Part shown: positions 10,452 through 19,875 of the stretch, one piece after another | How the letters are laid out: every line of letters begins with the position of its first letter | Position numbering within the stretch: the first letter of the stretch is position 1 | From: an uncultured cyanobacterium | GTDB lineage: Bacteria; Cyanobacteriota; Cyanobacteriia; PCC-6307; Cyanobiaceae | Direction: 5' to 3' | DNA length: 64,000 nt | Assembly: GCA_903858015.1 (NCBI GenBank) | Contig: CAIOGZ010000005.1 | Location: forward strand, 23,521 to 87,520 | Program-made: the position numbers and the translations under genes | The notes under the pieces: generated by a model | Databases searched by the model: none | Told to the model about the DNA's origin: nothing | What the model saw: the letters and a program-made list of their open reading frames with translations, nothing else

Positions 10452-11147
10452 TCAGATCTTCACCATCCCACAGCGCATACCTTTGAGTACCGCCTGAAGC
10501 CGATTGTTGACACTCAGGGTTTGCAACAGTCTTTTGGTATACGTATGGGCCGTTTCCTCACTAACCACCAAGCGCTTCGCAATCTCCCGATCGCTGATGC
10601 CGCTGGCCAGCAGATCCAGAACCTCATACTCCCTTGGCGTGAGCCGCGGGCAGCTCAGATAGGGGAGGATGCCGGTGCGCAAGGAAGGGCTGCGGTAGGA
10701 ATGGCCGGCCAGCACCGCCAGCACGGCCGCCTGCAACGGTTGTTGATCCTCGACAAAATCCGCTTCTGCCACCACAGCCTCCAACCAAGGTGCATCCACA
10801 TATTCGGCTGGGATCACATCGCCAAGGGCCAAAACAACGCAGTGCAGCTTCGGATGCAGTTGCCTGACCTTACGCACCAAATCGAAGCCATTGCCGCTTT
10901 CCAGATAGTCGGTGCAGATCAGTAATTGATAAGGATCTAAACCCTCGGAGGCAATATAGCTTAGGCAGGTATCTTGATCGGTTACGGCACAGGTGATGCG
11001 GTTGTACTCACCGAAGCTTTCGCACACAGCCCGCAACAGGAAGCGACCCTTCATCGCCACGGCGACACGGCCGGGAATCTCAACGGAGAGCAGCCCCTCC
11101 TCAGGCGACCGGGTGGCGGCGGTCGGGATGAACGGGGTGAGATCCAT
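10452..11147 (-). CDS. LuxR-type helix-turn-helix response regulator
   Basis: C-terminal LTPREYEVLDLLASGISDREIAKRLVVSEETAHTYTKRLLQTLSVNNRLQAVL (GerE/LuxR HTH); receiver-like N-terminus. Confidence 0.85.
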   Translation of the reverse strand: MDLTPFIPTAATRSPEEGLLSVEIPGRVAVAMKGRFLLRAVCESFGEYNRITCAVTDQDTCLSYIASEGLDPYQLLICTDYLESGNGFDLVRKVRQLHPKLHCVVLALGDVIPAEYVDAPWLEAVVAEADFVEDQQPLQAAVLAVLAGHSYRSPSLRTGILPYLSCPRLTPREYEVLDLLASGISDREIAKRLVVSEETAHTYTKRLLQTLSVNNRLQAVLKGMRCGMVKI

Positions 11148-11230
11148 GGTGATGGTCGGTCCCGGCGGGCGCTGGACGCTGAACTCAGACCAAGACTAGG
11201 GGTAGGAGCCTGCCCTGCCGCTAGGCAGCC

Positions 11231-11336
11231 CAGGGCCCCCTTGCCATGCAGGCCTTGGCCTGGAAGGTACTGGCGCAGTTCCGGTAGAAGTGCTCATCTT
11301 GAGGGCCAAGGCTGTTCGCATGGCAAGGGGGCCCTG
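11231..11336. repeat. Inverted repeat with 19-bp perfect outer arms
   Basis: cagggcccccttgccatgc (11231-11249) versus gcatggcaagggggccctg (11318-11336); interrupted extension gccttggcc / ggccaaggc. Confidence 0.85.
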
Positions 11337-11369
11337 CAGGGTGGTGGGGCTCCCTACCCCCATGGCCCC

Positions 11370-11759
11370 ATGGCCGATGCCCCCTACCTGGTTGCTCTCG
11401 CATTCGTTGAACGCGATGGCAAGCGCGCCATGCCCCTCACCGGCAAATCCCAGAAGCCAGAGGCTGTCGAGGCGCTCGACCCCGGTGCCGATGGTCAGAC
11501 CTTGGCGTTAGAGCTGCTGATTCGCATCTGGCAACAGAGTGACGAGCAGGCGATTCGGCGTGCCGCTGGTGATGCCAGCTTGTTACTGGTGGAGATTCCG
11601 CTCGAGAGCATGAGCGAGCAGTTGCCGCTGCTGAAGGCCGATTGGCTCAGCGGCGGCGAAACCAGCGACTTTCAAGCAGCGCTACAAAAGCTTGCCCTGC
11701 GGGCCTGGCGGATCCACTTGGCGAAATACGAGCCGATTAGCTTTGTTGCCTGGCCCTAG
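11370..11759 (+). CDS. Conserved hypothetical protein
   Basis: MADAPYLVALAFVERDGKRAMPLTGKSQKPEAVEALDPGADGQTLALELLIRIW... Confidence 0.55.
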   Translation: MADAPYLVALAFVERDGKRAMPLTGKSQKPEAVEALDPGADGQTLALELLIRIWQQSDEQAIRRAAGDASLLLVEIPLESMSEQLPLLKADWLSGGETSDFQAALQKLALRAWRIHLAKYEPISFVAWP

Positions 11760-11867
11760 GGGCTGACGCCCCCCATTGGGCGACCCGCTTGGGGAACCTG
11801 AGGTGATTTTGCTGAGGGGGCAGCCTGGATGCTGGCCATGGTTCGGCCAGCATGGTTTCAACTGTGT

Positions 11868-12128
11868 TCAGCCAGGCCAGGTGGGTTTACCACCACTAAC
11901 CAGGGTGCCGCGGTTGCGCCAGAGGGTTTCAGGCGTGATCGCGATGCCATGCCTGGCGGCCAAGTGGGCCGCATCCTCGGTGGTGTTGGTGGCTCGCAGG
12001 GCCTCGGCAAAAACCGGATCCTGCTGCACCAGTTGCTTGAGCGGCGTGAGGCCACCATGCCCCGCTTGGACATCAACAACGCCAGAACCCGCTGACTGAT
12101 GGGCGCTAGACAAATCAGCACGGACCAT
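11868..12128 (-). CDS. Nif11-like leader peptide family protein (candidate RiPP precursor)
   Basis: LTPLKQLVQQDPVFAEALRATNTTEDAAHLAARHGIAITPETLWRN fits the Nif11 leader pattern; C-terminus ...LVSGGKPTWPG contains a GG. Confidence 0.55.
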   Translation of the reverse strand: MVRADLSSAHQSAGSGVVDVQAGHGGLTPLKQLVQQDPVFAEALRATNTTEDAAHLAARHGIAITPETLWRNRGTLVSGGKPTWPG

Positions 12129-12257
12129 GGGAACCCCATTTGATTTTAATCAAAGTCTAGGATCTTTAGTCGCAGCTGCTGTCCATGAAAGGGGCTTGAT
12201 GGCGATGGGTTATTAGGCAATCGTCCGTTAGATCTGCCACGATCTTGATGCTGATCC

Positions 12258-12452
12258 TCAGCTCAATGAGGCACAACAGGTTTGGGTCCCAAGCGTTCCA
12301 ACCACTAGAGCAGAAACATCTTGGTCGACTGCGGCAAGACGAAGCAGAACCAGTTCGAGATCCAAGGCAGTCAGTTCGCCATCGGGGCCCCATTGCAGGC
12401 AGGTCCGGCCGAGGCAGCTGCCGGCGGTATGGGTCATGGTGGTGTCGCCCAT
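12258..12452 (-). CDS. Small hypothetical protein
   Basis: MGDTTMTHTAGSCLGRTCLQWGPDGELTALDLELVLLRLAAVDQDVSALVVGTLGTQTCCASLS; coding-like, no homolog recognised. Confidence 0.4.
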   Translation of the reverse strand: MGDTTMTHTAGSCLGRTCLQWGPDGELTALDLELVLLRLAAVDQDVSALVVGTLGTQTCCASLS

Positions 12453-12536
12453 GGCGCACCTGCTCGCTTGGGATGGATTGATTCTCCAGCTGGCCAAGGG
12501 GATGGGGCAGTCCCCAGCTGGGGTCAATTGGACCGT

Positions 12537-12779
12537 TCAGGGGTTCAAGGGGGAGCTGAGCTGGCGCTTGAGCAAGAGATAGAGATACTCAGGATCGCGG
12601 TACTGGCCAGGCAAGCAGTGGTGTAGCAGCTCCAACCGCTGCCAGCAGACGGTGCGCCTCGCCTTGATGGCACTCTTGCCCTCCCGGGCGAGCATGCGCA
12701 TCGCCTTGCAATACAGGGGGTAGTTGGCCTCCAGCTCACCGACGGTGAGGGATGGGGTCGGTGGGACTGCGTCTGCCAT
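12537..12779 (-). CDS. Small paralogous family protein, copy B
   Basis: MADAVPPTPSLTVGELEANYPLYCKAMRMLAREGKSAIKARRTVCWQRLELLHHCLPGQYRDPEYLYLLLKRQLSSPLNP. Confidence 0.75.
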   Translation of the reverse strand: MADAVPPTPSLTVGELEANYPLYCKAMRMLAREGKSAIKARRTVCWQRLELLHHCLPGQYRDPEYLYLLLKRQLSSPLNP

Positions 12780-13108
12780 CGGAGTGGATGCCGTCAATCG
12801 CCCTTCTATCCAAGGAATCCCCCATCGGGTTCTGCGCAAATGCGACACATCTCGACGTGAACCCGGCCGGTTCCGCTGGTCAAGGTCTGCTCCCGCTCAC
12901 AGAAAGCTAGCCAGGGCGGTTTGAGCCAGCCCGCTGCCTGGGCTGATCGGGCGGGCCAGCAGCGTGCACAAACCAGACAACACTTGTTTCGACGGGCCAG
13001 CTGCCAGGGGCAGACGCTGATCCCGGAGGGTCGGCAAGGGTCGTGATCTCCTGACAGGCCCTATCCAGACGCCGCCGGCACCAGGACGATGGGTGCACCA
13101 ATCGCAAC

Positions 13109-14326
13109 GTGACCCCGATGGTGGCTTCCGGATTCCCCAGCAACAACCTGGCCCAGCTAAGCCTGCGCCAATTGCGGGAACTGGCCAGCCAGCTGGGGGT
13201 CGGACGCTACAGCCGTCTGCTCAAAGAGCAGTTGGTGTTGGCGATCCAATCGCGAGCTTCCCAGGACGAGCCGGAGCCGGGTGCTGCAATCCTGGCAGCC
13301 GCCGCTTCGGAGCCCCCATCCCCTGGGGCCGAGACCCCATCCCCTAGCGACCAGGCCCCATCCCTTGGCGCCCAGCCCCTGAATAGCTGGAGTGATGCCC
13401 CCTCTCTCCAGGCCCTAGAAGCCAAGCTCCCCCCGGCCCCGCGGCCAGTTGGTGAGACGCGGGTGGTCTTTCTGCCCCGGGATCCCCAATGGGCCTACGT
13501 GTTCTGGCAGATCAGCGCCGCCGATCGCGCTGAAGCCCTGGCCGGCGGTGGGGAGCAACTGGCGCTGCGAATCATGGATGTCACCGGCCGCAACGGCGGC
13601 ACGGCCCATCCCCACACCCTGCAGGAGGTGGTGGTGGATGGCGCTGCCCACGAATGGTATGTGCCGGTACCCCTCAGTGACCGGGACTACCGGGTGGAGC
13701 TGGGCTTCCGTAAGACGGGGGGGGGGTGGATCTCCCTCGCCATCTCCGCCGCGGCGCGGATGCCATCGAGCGAACCCGTCGAGGCGATTGCCGATCAGTT
13801 TGTGCCGTTTTCGCTCGACACCTTTGCCAACACCAGTACAAGCCCAGCCCAGCCCGCGGTGCTGCCGGCGGCGGAACTGCATGAGCGTCTTTATCAGCAG
13901 GCAAGCGGCGGGCGCCGCAGCCTTGGGCGCGGATCGGAGGGGTTCCAGGATCAGGATGCTCGCCACCAAACAGCCGCAGGCCAGCAGCGTTCCGGCGTAG
14001 GTCTTTGGGCCAGCGGCCGCAGTGACTCTGGCGCCGGCCTGGCGGCACGCCAGCGCGACTTCTGGCTGGTGGCCGATGCCGAATTGATTGTTTACGGCGC
14101 CACCGATCCGAGCGCGATCCTGCAGATCGGCGAGGAGGTGGTTCCCCTCTCCCCAGAAGGCACCTTCCGGGTCCAGGTGCCCTTCCGCGATGGTGAGCAG
14201 CACTACCCGATCACCGCCCTGGCCGCCGATCGAGAGCAGCAGCGCTCGATCACCCTGGCCTTCCGCCGCACCACCCCGGAAGCGAATACCAACAGCCGCG
14301 AAGACAGCGTGGCCGAGTGGTTCTGA
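13109..14326 (+). CDS. DUF4912 domain protein with Rho_N-like N-terminus
   Basis: LRQLRELASQLGVGRYSRLLKEQLVLAIQSR (Rho_N/SAP-like), then VVFLPRDPQWAYVFWQISAADRAEA (DUF4912 signature). Confidence 0.8.
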   Translation: MTPMVASGFPSNNLAQLSLRQLRELASQLGVGRYSRLLKEQLVLAIQSRASQDEPEPGAAILAAAASEPPSPGAETPSPSDQAPSLGAQPLNSWSDAPSLQALEAKLPPAPRPVGETRVVFLPRDPQWAYVFWQISAADRAEALAGGGEQLALRIMDVTGRNGGTAHPHTLQEVVVDGAAHEWYVPVPLSDRDYRVELGFRKTGGGWISLAISAAARMPSSEPVEAIADQFVPFSLDTFANTSTSPAQPAVLPAAELHERLYQQASGGRRSLGRGSEGFQDQDARHQTAAGQQRSGVGLWASGRSDSGAGLAARQRDFWLVADAELIVYGATDPSAILQIGEEVVPLSPEGTFRVQVPFRDGEQHYPITALAADREQQRSITLAFRRTTPEANTNSREDSVAEWF

Positions 14327-14357
14327 CCAGCCAACCATCCTTCACCCCCAGCTCCGC

Positions 14358-14786
14358 ATGGCCCCTAACCGTCGGATCGAAATCCTGCCGATTGAGCCCG
14401 TGCTGATCGGCCACACCCTGCTGTCGTCGGCTCCGCGGGGCGATGAAACCCAGATTGCCGAGGTGGCCCCCAGGCGCCCCGCCGAACTGCTATGCCATCG
14501 CCATCAAACCAGCCAGCTCAGGGTGATACGGGGAGCTGTTGATTTGATCGTGCTGCAAAACCGCCGTTTCCAGGCCATCGCCCTACGGGAGGACGAAGCC
14601 ACCTGGCTGGTGATTCCGCCCGGCGTTCCCCATGCTCCGATCAACCGGGGCTGCCTGCCAGCGGTATTGGTGAATGCCGTGCTTCACCACGCCAACGGAC
14701 TTGGGCCGGAGGTTGGTGATCAACGCCGAGATTCGCGCCGGATCCCGCCGACCCTACTGGAGGAATGGCAGGCATTGGTGGCCTAA
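14358..14786 (+). CDS. Cupin-like protein
   Basis: LRVIRGAVDLIVLQNRRFQAIALREDEATWLVIPPGVPHAPIN fits a cupin double-stranded beta-helix pattern. Confidence 0.65.
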   Translation: MAPNRRIEILPIEPVLIGHTLLSSAPRGDETQIAEVAPRRPAELLCHRHQTSQLRVIRGAVDLIVLQNRRFQAIALREDEATWLVIPPGVPHAPINRGCLPAVLVNAVLHHANGLGPEVGDQRRDSRRIPPTLLEEWQALVA

Positions 14787-14921
14787 GCCCGTTGCCATGG
14801 CTGGGATGGCCATGGCAATCGCAGCCTAGTCAGAAACGAGAGGCCCACCAGCTGATACCGCATCAGTGGAGGCCAATACCCGATAGCGATGAATCGAAGC
14901 GTACATGCCAAAACCAACGCC

Positions 14922-15263
14922 CTAAAGGGCATTGGTGGAGCCGTGAAGATGGTCAACCATTGGAATCAGCTGCTGCGCGCCCCGTAGTTGGCCCGGTGTT
15001 TCTGGCACCACGGCGTTGATGGCACCCATCGTGTTGAGCACCTTGGCGATGCCACGGATCGCCTGGGCCGCCATCCACGCTGGCGCCGCGGGGATCGTTG
15101 CCGTATCCACCGAAACGAGCAGCCGGATTTCATAGTCCAGGATTGCGGCTAGTGCCCCAGGGGCAGTGGCCTCAAAGGCAGCCTTGAGCGCCTCACCCGT
15201 GGTGCTGCGCTCAAGCTCGAAGACGGCATCGGGGAGCGAGGCATTCAGTAAGGGCAGCCTCAA
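14922..15263 (-). CDS. Hypothetical protein
   Basis: 113 aa ORF MRLPLLNASLPDAVFELERSTTGEALKAAFEATAPGAL... Confidence 0.5.
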   Translation of the reverse strand: MRLPLLNASLPDAVFELERSTTGEALKAAFEATAPGALAAILDYEIRLLVSVDTATIPAAPAWMAAQAIRGIAKVLNTMGAINAVVPETPGQLRGAQQLIPMVDHLHGSTNAL

Positions 15264-15272
15264 GTGCTGAAT

Positions 15273-16067
15273 TTATGCTTCCGTTCGACTCATACTCGTT
15301 GAAGAGCTAGACCTTGAAACGGTTGGGCGGATCGGGGCAAAAACTTCAAATGGAGTACGAAAGGAAAAGCCGAAGCCGATTGAAAGCATGAGGCTTGTCA
15401 CAATTTTGCGGAGGTTGACCTGGACGACAGACAGAACTTGTCCAGCACTAGGATTGGCAAACTGGTTAACCAAACGATAGGAAGAGCTATTGACCTGGTT
15501 AATAAGCTCGGACTTCAGCTGGGGCAGGGGACGCTCAAGTAATTGGGGAGGGATTGGCGGAGCGTTGATAGCGGTCATCCTGGCAACAAGTTCATCCGTA
15601 GATTTTGAGGCCTCAACAACCTTGACAATCTGTTTGAGTGTCTGACTTGTTTGATCACGACGCATCGAATTTTCTTTTTTCAGCATGCCATAGCCCCGCC
15701 ATACCGAAAAAGCCAGCAAGGGAAGCAGCATCAGGTAGCCAATCGCAGCTAGCCGGGCGAGGTTACGAACTGCGTTGACCCGGTTGTGGAAGCGATTCAC
15801 CTCCAGCAGCGCTTCGGTACCGGGCCTAACTGCCTTGCGTTGGCTATCGATGGATCCAGCCAACAAAACCAGGATTAAGCCAAGTAAGGCCATGGTCCCA
15901 TTGTCAATCAATGAGGAAGCCAGCCTGTATTGCCATTGGGGCTCCAGCAAGCGAACGGGGAGCACCTGCGTGACAACACTTGAGACAAAAATAACAGTCA
16001 ATGCCAAACCGGCATTGAAAATCATTCTGGAAACCTTGAATGGACTTTGGTGGAAGTAGGAGTTCAT
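15273..16067 (-). CDS. Membrane protein, HpsJ-like
   Basis: Several N-terminal TM segments (FNAGLALTVIFVSSVVTQVLPVRLLEPQWQYRLASSLIDNGTMALLGLILVLL); overall layout resembles cyanobacterial HpsJ family. Confidence 0.55.
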   Translation of the reverse strand: MNSYFHQSPFKVSRMIFNAGLALTVIFVSSVVTQVLPVRLLEPQWQYRLASSLIDNGTMALLGLILVLLAGSIDSQRKAVRPGTEALLEVNRFHNRVNAVRNLARLAAIGYLMLLPLLAFSVWRGYGMLKKENSMRRDQTSQTLKQIVKVVEASKSTDELVARMTAINAPPIPPQLLERPLPQLKSELINQVNSSSYRLVNQFANPSAGQVLSVVQVNLRKIVTSLMLSIGFGFSFRTPFEVFAPIRPTVSRSSSSTSMSRTEA

Positions 16068-16170
16068 CAGCTTGAAAAAAGGGGGTCAGTCAGGCGAAGG
16101 GACTCAGAAACAAGTATGCGAAAAGCAAATGGTTTCCAATAACTGGAACAGCCTCTATAGATCGCTCATT

Positions 16171-17004
16171 TCATACCTGCAAAGACGAGGCCGGCAGGTG
16201 CTGGCTGGGATTAGGTTTCGGTGTCTGTGTCTCAAGCAAACCATAGGAAGAAGGCCAACGACTTTTTGGCAAAAAATAAGAACCGAAAATCATATCAATA
16301 AACGGGAATATGGCAGCATAGTTTTTATTAACTAACCGAGGATCTTCATTGGTATGATGCCAATGATGAAATGCAGGCGTAGCTAAAACCTTTTCAAGCC
16401 AACCCATCCTAAGATCAAGATTAGCATGAATAACAAAACTCCAAAGGTTTCCGAAAATAACATAGACAAAAGGTACTATATCAGTGGTGCTAGCGGTAGG
16501 TTGGGCTAAGCCCAATAGATAGAGTGGCAAAAGTCCACACAGGCGAGTAAAAACCATGTCGAGGGGATGGGCTCTTGAATTGACCAGCCAATCCATTTCA
16601 GGGGCACTGTGATGAACAGAATGCAGCCTCCACAAAAGTGGCCATTCATGGCTCCATCGGTGTCCCCAATAGGCACCAAAATCACCCACAAGCAAGGCGA
16701 GTACCAATCGCTTTCTTACAGATAAATCAGCGACCCACTGATAAAAAGCATTGGGGCCGACATGATGGACAGCTGCAGCAAGCAGGGACAAAGGTAGTAT
16801 CAGAATAAGCTTAGGTAAAATGCCATTGATAAAATAGTAAAACAAATCCTCGCGATAGTTGGCTCGAATAACGGGCTGGGGATTACGCGGGAACAGCCTC
16901 TCTAGTGGCACAAAGATTAGCGCAAGCAGAATGAACCATGCCGTGTTTCTTAACAGGTCATAAGCCATGGAGCCAAGCTGGGCTGTCATTGTAGTTGATA
17001 ACAA
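16171..17004 (-). CDS. Sterol desaturase / fatty acid hydroxylase family protein
   Basis: His-box motifs HRWSH, HSVHH, HHWHHTNED within a multi-TM protein. Confidence 0.88.
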   Translation of the reverse strand: MLSTTMTAQLGSMAYDLLRNTAWFILLALIFVPLERLFPRNPQPVIRANYREDLFYYFINGILPKLILILPLSLLAAAVHHVGPNAFYQWVADLSVRKRLVLALLVGDFGAYWGHRWSHEWPLLWRLHSVHHSAPEMDWLVNSRAHPLDMVFTRLCGLLPLYLLGLAQPTASTTDIVPFVYVIFGNLWSFVIHANLDLRMGWLEKVLATPAFHHWHHTNEDPRLVNKNYAAIFPFIDMIFGSYFLPKSRWPSSYGLLETQTPKPNPSQHLPASSLQV

Positions 17005-17102
17005 TGGGGGAATGAGTGGCGTGAAACGAGAACTGCGCTCGGTTTAGGAATCAACTGCCAACGCAACATAGTTGATCGAGCCTGCAATTTTAGGCATCTA
17101 AT

Positions 17103-17131
17103 CAGAAAACGACAGTGATTGTCGTTTTCTG
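17103..17131. repeat. 12-bp perfect inverted repeat
   Basis: CAGAAAACGACA-gtgat-TGTCGTTTTCTG, upstream of the minus-strand desaturase gene. Confidence 0.9.
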
Positions 17132-17446
17132 GACAAAAGACATTTGAGGTCCCAATGTCAACCCTGAAGGCACCTATCAATTGCTGTTCTCCCCAGACCA
17201 CCGCTCAGCTGATCCACGTCGAGCGCCTGGGTTGCCGCCGTTGCCGGGGAATCCTTAAATCATGATCAAAGCTTGATCGGCCGGGCAATCCTTACCGGAA
17301 ATTACGAAGTGCCAGGCGCACAACGAGGCAGGGGCAGATCAAGGTTGGGTAGAAACCATGCAGAATGCGCATATAGCGCTGAATTGCGGCGCATTTTGCC
17401 AACAAAAATGAGCCTATCGTGCCCCAGACTGTGCTAAGTCTACAAT

Positions 17447-18511
17447 TTGTACCAAATGAAGCGCCATGGTTTGTATACCTTTAGTCGCGACAGCTTCAAA
17501 AACTCTTATCGTTCAAGATCATATAAGCAGCATGTGCCCTTTTTGGCCTTACCAGAAGCGATTCGAACCAATAATGCCGAATCGTTTGGTAAATTACTGA
17601 AAAAGAGCCTGCGGCTTAGGAGTTGCAAGCCGTCCTGCACTTGCAGGGGCTGTTACAACACTACAACTCTTGTCAACATTCAAAATGTTTCAATAATTGC
17701 CACATATGGCTGTGGTGTAGACATCAAATCAGGGCCGTGCGAAGAATCTTTGTTCATCATTCCCTTCGAAACAAAAGGAATCTTTCGTATTGGTGGGCAA
17801 GACCACACTGTGGGCGGCAAACGAAACATCGTATACGTTCCGCCCGTGGAATGGGAAATGAGGATTAAGAGTCGAAGCCTATCGGGCCTCATGATAAGTA
17901 TCAGACAAGAAACAATTGTGGATGCGCTAGCGGCAATCTGCGGCACCAGAGAACTTGCCACTCCACTGCATCAATTAGTCCAGCAACCAGACATCATCAA
18001 TGCTAGCAGGGGATGCGGCAGCTCGATGCTAGATGCAATTAATTCGTATTTGCGGTTTATTGAAACGATTAAAATGACCGAAGGGCACCTGCCAAGCCAT
18101 CTGCGTCTTGATGATCTCTTGGTGCGGCAGCTGCTGCTGTTGAGGTTTCCTTTGCTGGCAGAGCTTGTCAAGGAGCCCCCAGGCGTTTTTGGTTTTGAAC
18201 AACTCCTTGAGTGGATCCGTGCCAATTGTTGCAAACCGATCTCACTGTCGGAGCTCGAAGCTCGCTCTGGCTATTCCCGCCGGAGTTTGCAAAGAGCTTT
18301 CCAGGCTCGGTTTGGCTGTGGGCCGATGCAATGGCTGCGAAAACAGCGGATGGAGATCGCCCGTCGCAAGCTCGAAACGGCGCCATTGGGAACGAGGGTT
18401 CAAGATATTGCTCACCAATGTGGTTACATCAGCCCATCATCCTTCTGTCGCGATTACAATCAAATGTTCTGCGTCTCACCAAGAAAGCATTTGAACAGAT
18501 TAATACCTTAA
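17447..18511 (+). CDS. AraC family transcriptional regulator
   Basis: C-terminal ISLSELEARSGYSRRSLQRAFQARFGCGPMQWLRKQRMEIARRKLE...VQDIAHQCGYISPSSFCRDYNQMFCVSPRKHL (two HTHs). Confidence 0.92.
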   Translation: MYQMKRHGLYTFSRDSFKNSYRSRSYKQHVPFLALPEAIRTNNAESFGKLLKKSLRLRSCKPSCTCRGCYNTTTLVNIQNVSIIATYGCGVDIKSGPCEESLFIIPFETKGIFRIGGQDHTVGGKRNIVYVPPVEWEMRIKSRSLSGLMISIRQETIVDALAAICGTRELATPLHQLVQQPDIINASRGCGSSMLDAINSYLRFIETIKMTEGHLPSHLRLDDLLVRQLLLLRFPLLAELVKEPPGVFGFEQLLEWIRANCCKPISLSELEARSGYSRRSLQRAFQARFGCGPMQWLRKQRMEIARRKLETAPLGTRVQDIAHQCGYISPSSFCRDYNQMFCVSPRKHLNRLIP

Positions 18512-18638
18512 AGCTGGTCTTCGCGGCAGACCATGCCTTTGTTATCTCCTGTCCACTGCCGCCCCCCAGGGCCCTCGCGGCTTGTCGCGGCAAAGGAGCT
18601 CACCAGGCCACAATAGAAATCAAAAAGATGGAGCTGGA

Positions 18639-18962
18639 ATGGGTGTTGATGCCGCCCCACCCCTGCAGCATGGGCAAGCCAGGGCCCTGCTCAAGGCCCT
18701 GGCCGATCCGCTGCGGCTGCAGGTGATCGAGGCGCTCCACAACGGCGAACGCTGCGTCTGCGAGCTCACCGAGGAGTTGAACCTGGCCCAATCAAAGCTC
18801 TCGTTCCATCTCAAGGTGATGAAGGAGGCCGGCCTGCTCGAAGCCAGGGAAGAGGGTCGCTGGATCTATTACCGGCTGCGGAGCGAGCCGATTGGGGCCC
18901 TGCAAACATGGTTGGCAACCTTGGCACCGAGCAGTGATCGGCAGGCTCCCTCCTGCGGTTGA
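18639..18962 (+). CDS. ArsR family transcriptional regulator
   Basis: LLKALADPLRLQVIEALHNGERCVCELTEELNLAQSKLSFHLKVMKEAGLLEAREEGRWIYYRL. Confidence 0.92.
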   Translation: MGVDAAPPLQHGQARALLKALADPLRLQVIEALHNGERCVCELTEELNLAQSKLSFHLKVMKEAGLLEAREEGRWIYYRLRSEPIGALQTWLATLAPSSDRQAPSCG

Positions 18963-19016
18963 GGCCACCGGCCCGATCCCCATCACCCCTCCAGCCTACC
19001 TAGCACCAGCCTCCCC

Positions 19017-19826
19017 ATGGCCAGCCTGCCGATCCCAAACCTGCCCCTGGGCAGCCCCCGCCCCGAAACCGACGCCAGCTTGCCGGGTGTGGCATCCCTG
19101 GCGGGCCGGGCCGGCCTGCGGCCCCGCCCCGCCGCCGAACGGTTCCACAGCCAGCGGGGCTGGCTCGATAGCTGGCATAGCTTCAGCTTCGGCGGCCACG
19201 ACGATCCGGATTGGCGGGGCTTCGGCCCGCTGCTGGTGATCAACGACGACCGCATCGAGGCCGGCCAGGGTTTCGGCATGCACCCCCACCGCGAGATGGA
19301 AATCATCACCGTGATGGTGGAGGGCGTTCTGAACCATCGCGACTCGATCGGCCATAACGCCTCGCTGCGCGCCGGTGAGGTGCAGCGGATGGGTGCCGGC
19401 AGCGGCATCGTCCACAGCGAGATCAATGGCGGATCGGAGGCCTGCCGTCTGCTGCAAATTTGGATCCAACCAAGCCATAGCGGCAGCTCCCCCAGCTACG
19501 GCCAACAAGCCTTCCCGCCCAGCGAAGACTGGACCCTGCTTGTCGACCCCGCAGGTGCTGGCGGTGCCCTCAGCATCGATCGAGCGGTGCGACTCTGGCG
19601 GGCCCAGCCCCGGGCCGGCCAGGGGCTGGGCTGGCCGGTGGCGGCCGCTGCCCAGGCCTGGATTCAGGTGATCGCGGGCGATGTCACAGCCGTGGTCGGG
19701 CCGCAAGAAACTGGGGTGCAGGCGCTGTTGCAAGCCGGCGATGGGCTTGGTTTAGGGCCGGGCATGGCGGCCTGCCTCGGCGCCGCTGGCCAAGGAGCCG
19801 ATCTGCTGGTCTTTGAGCTGCGCTAA
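19017..19826 (+). CDS. Pirin family protein
   Basis: WLDSWHSFSFGGHDDPDWRGFGPLLVINDDRIEAGQGFGMHPHREMEIITVMVEG... Confidence 0.93.
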   Translation: MASLPIPNLPLGSPRPETDASLPGVASLAGRAGLRPRPAAERFHSQRGWLDSWHSFSFGGHDDPDWRGFGPLLVINDDRIEAGQGFGMHPHREMEIITVMVEGVLNHRDSIGHNASLRAGEVQRMGAGSGIVHSEINGGSEACRLLQIWIQPSHSGSSPSYGQQAFPPSEDWTLLVDPAGAGGALSIDRAVRLWRAQPRAGQGLGWPVAAAAQAWIQVIAGDVTAVVGPQETGVQALLQAGDGLGLGPGMAACLGAAGQGADLLVFELR

Positions 19827-19875
19827 GCGGCCAAACCCGTTACGATCTGCATTCGTTGATGTCTTGAGGACGACG

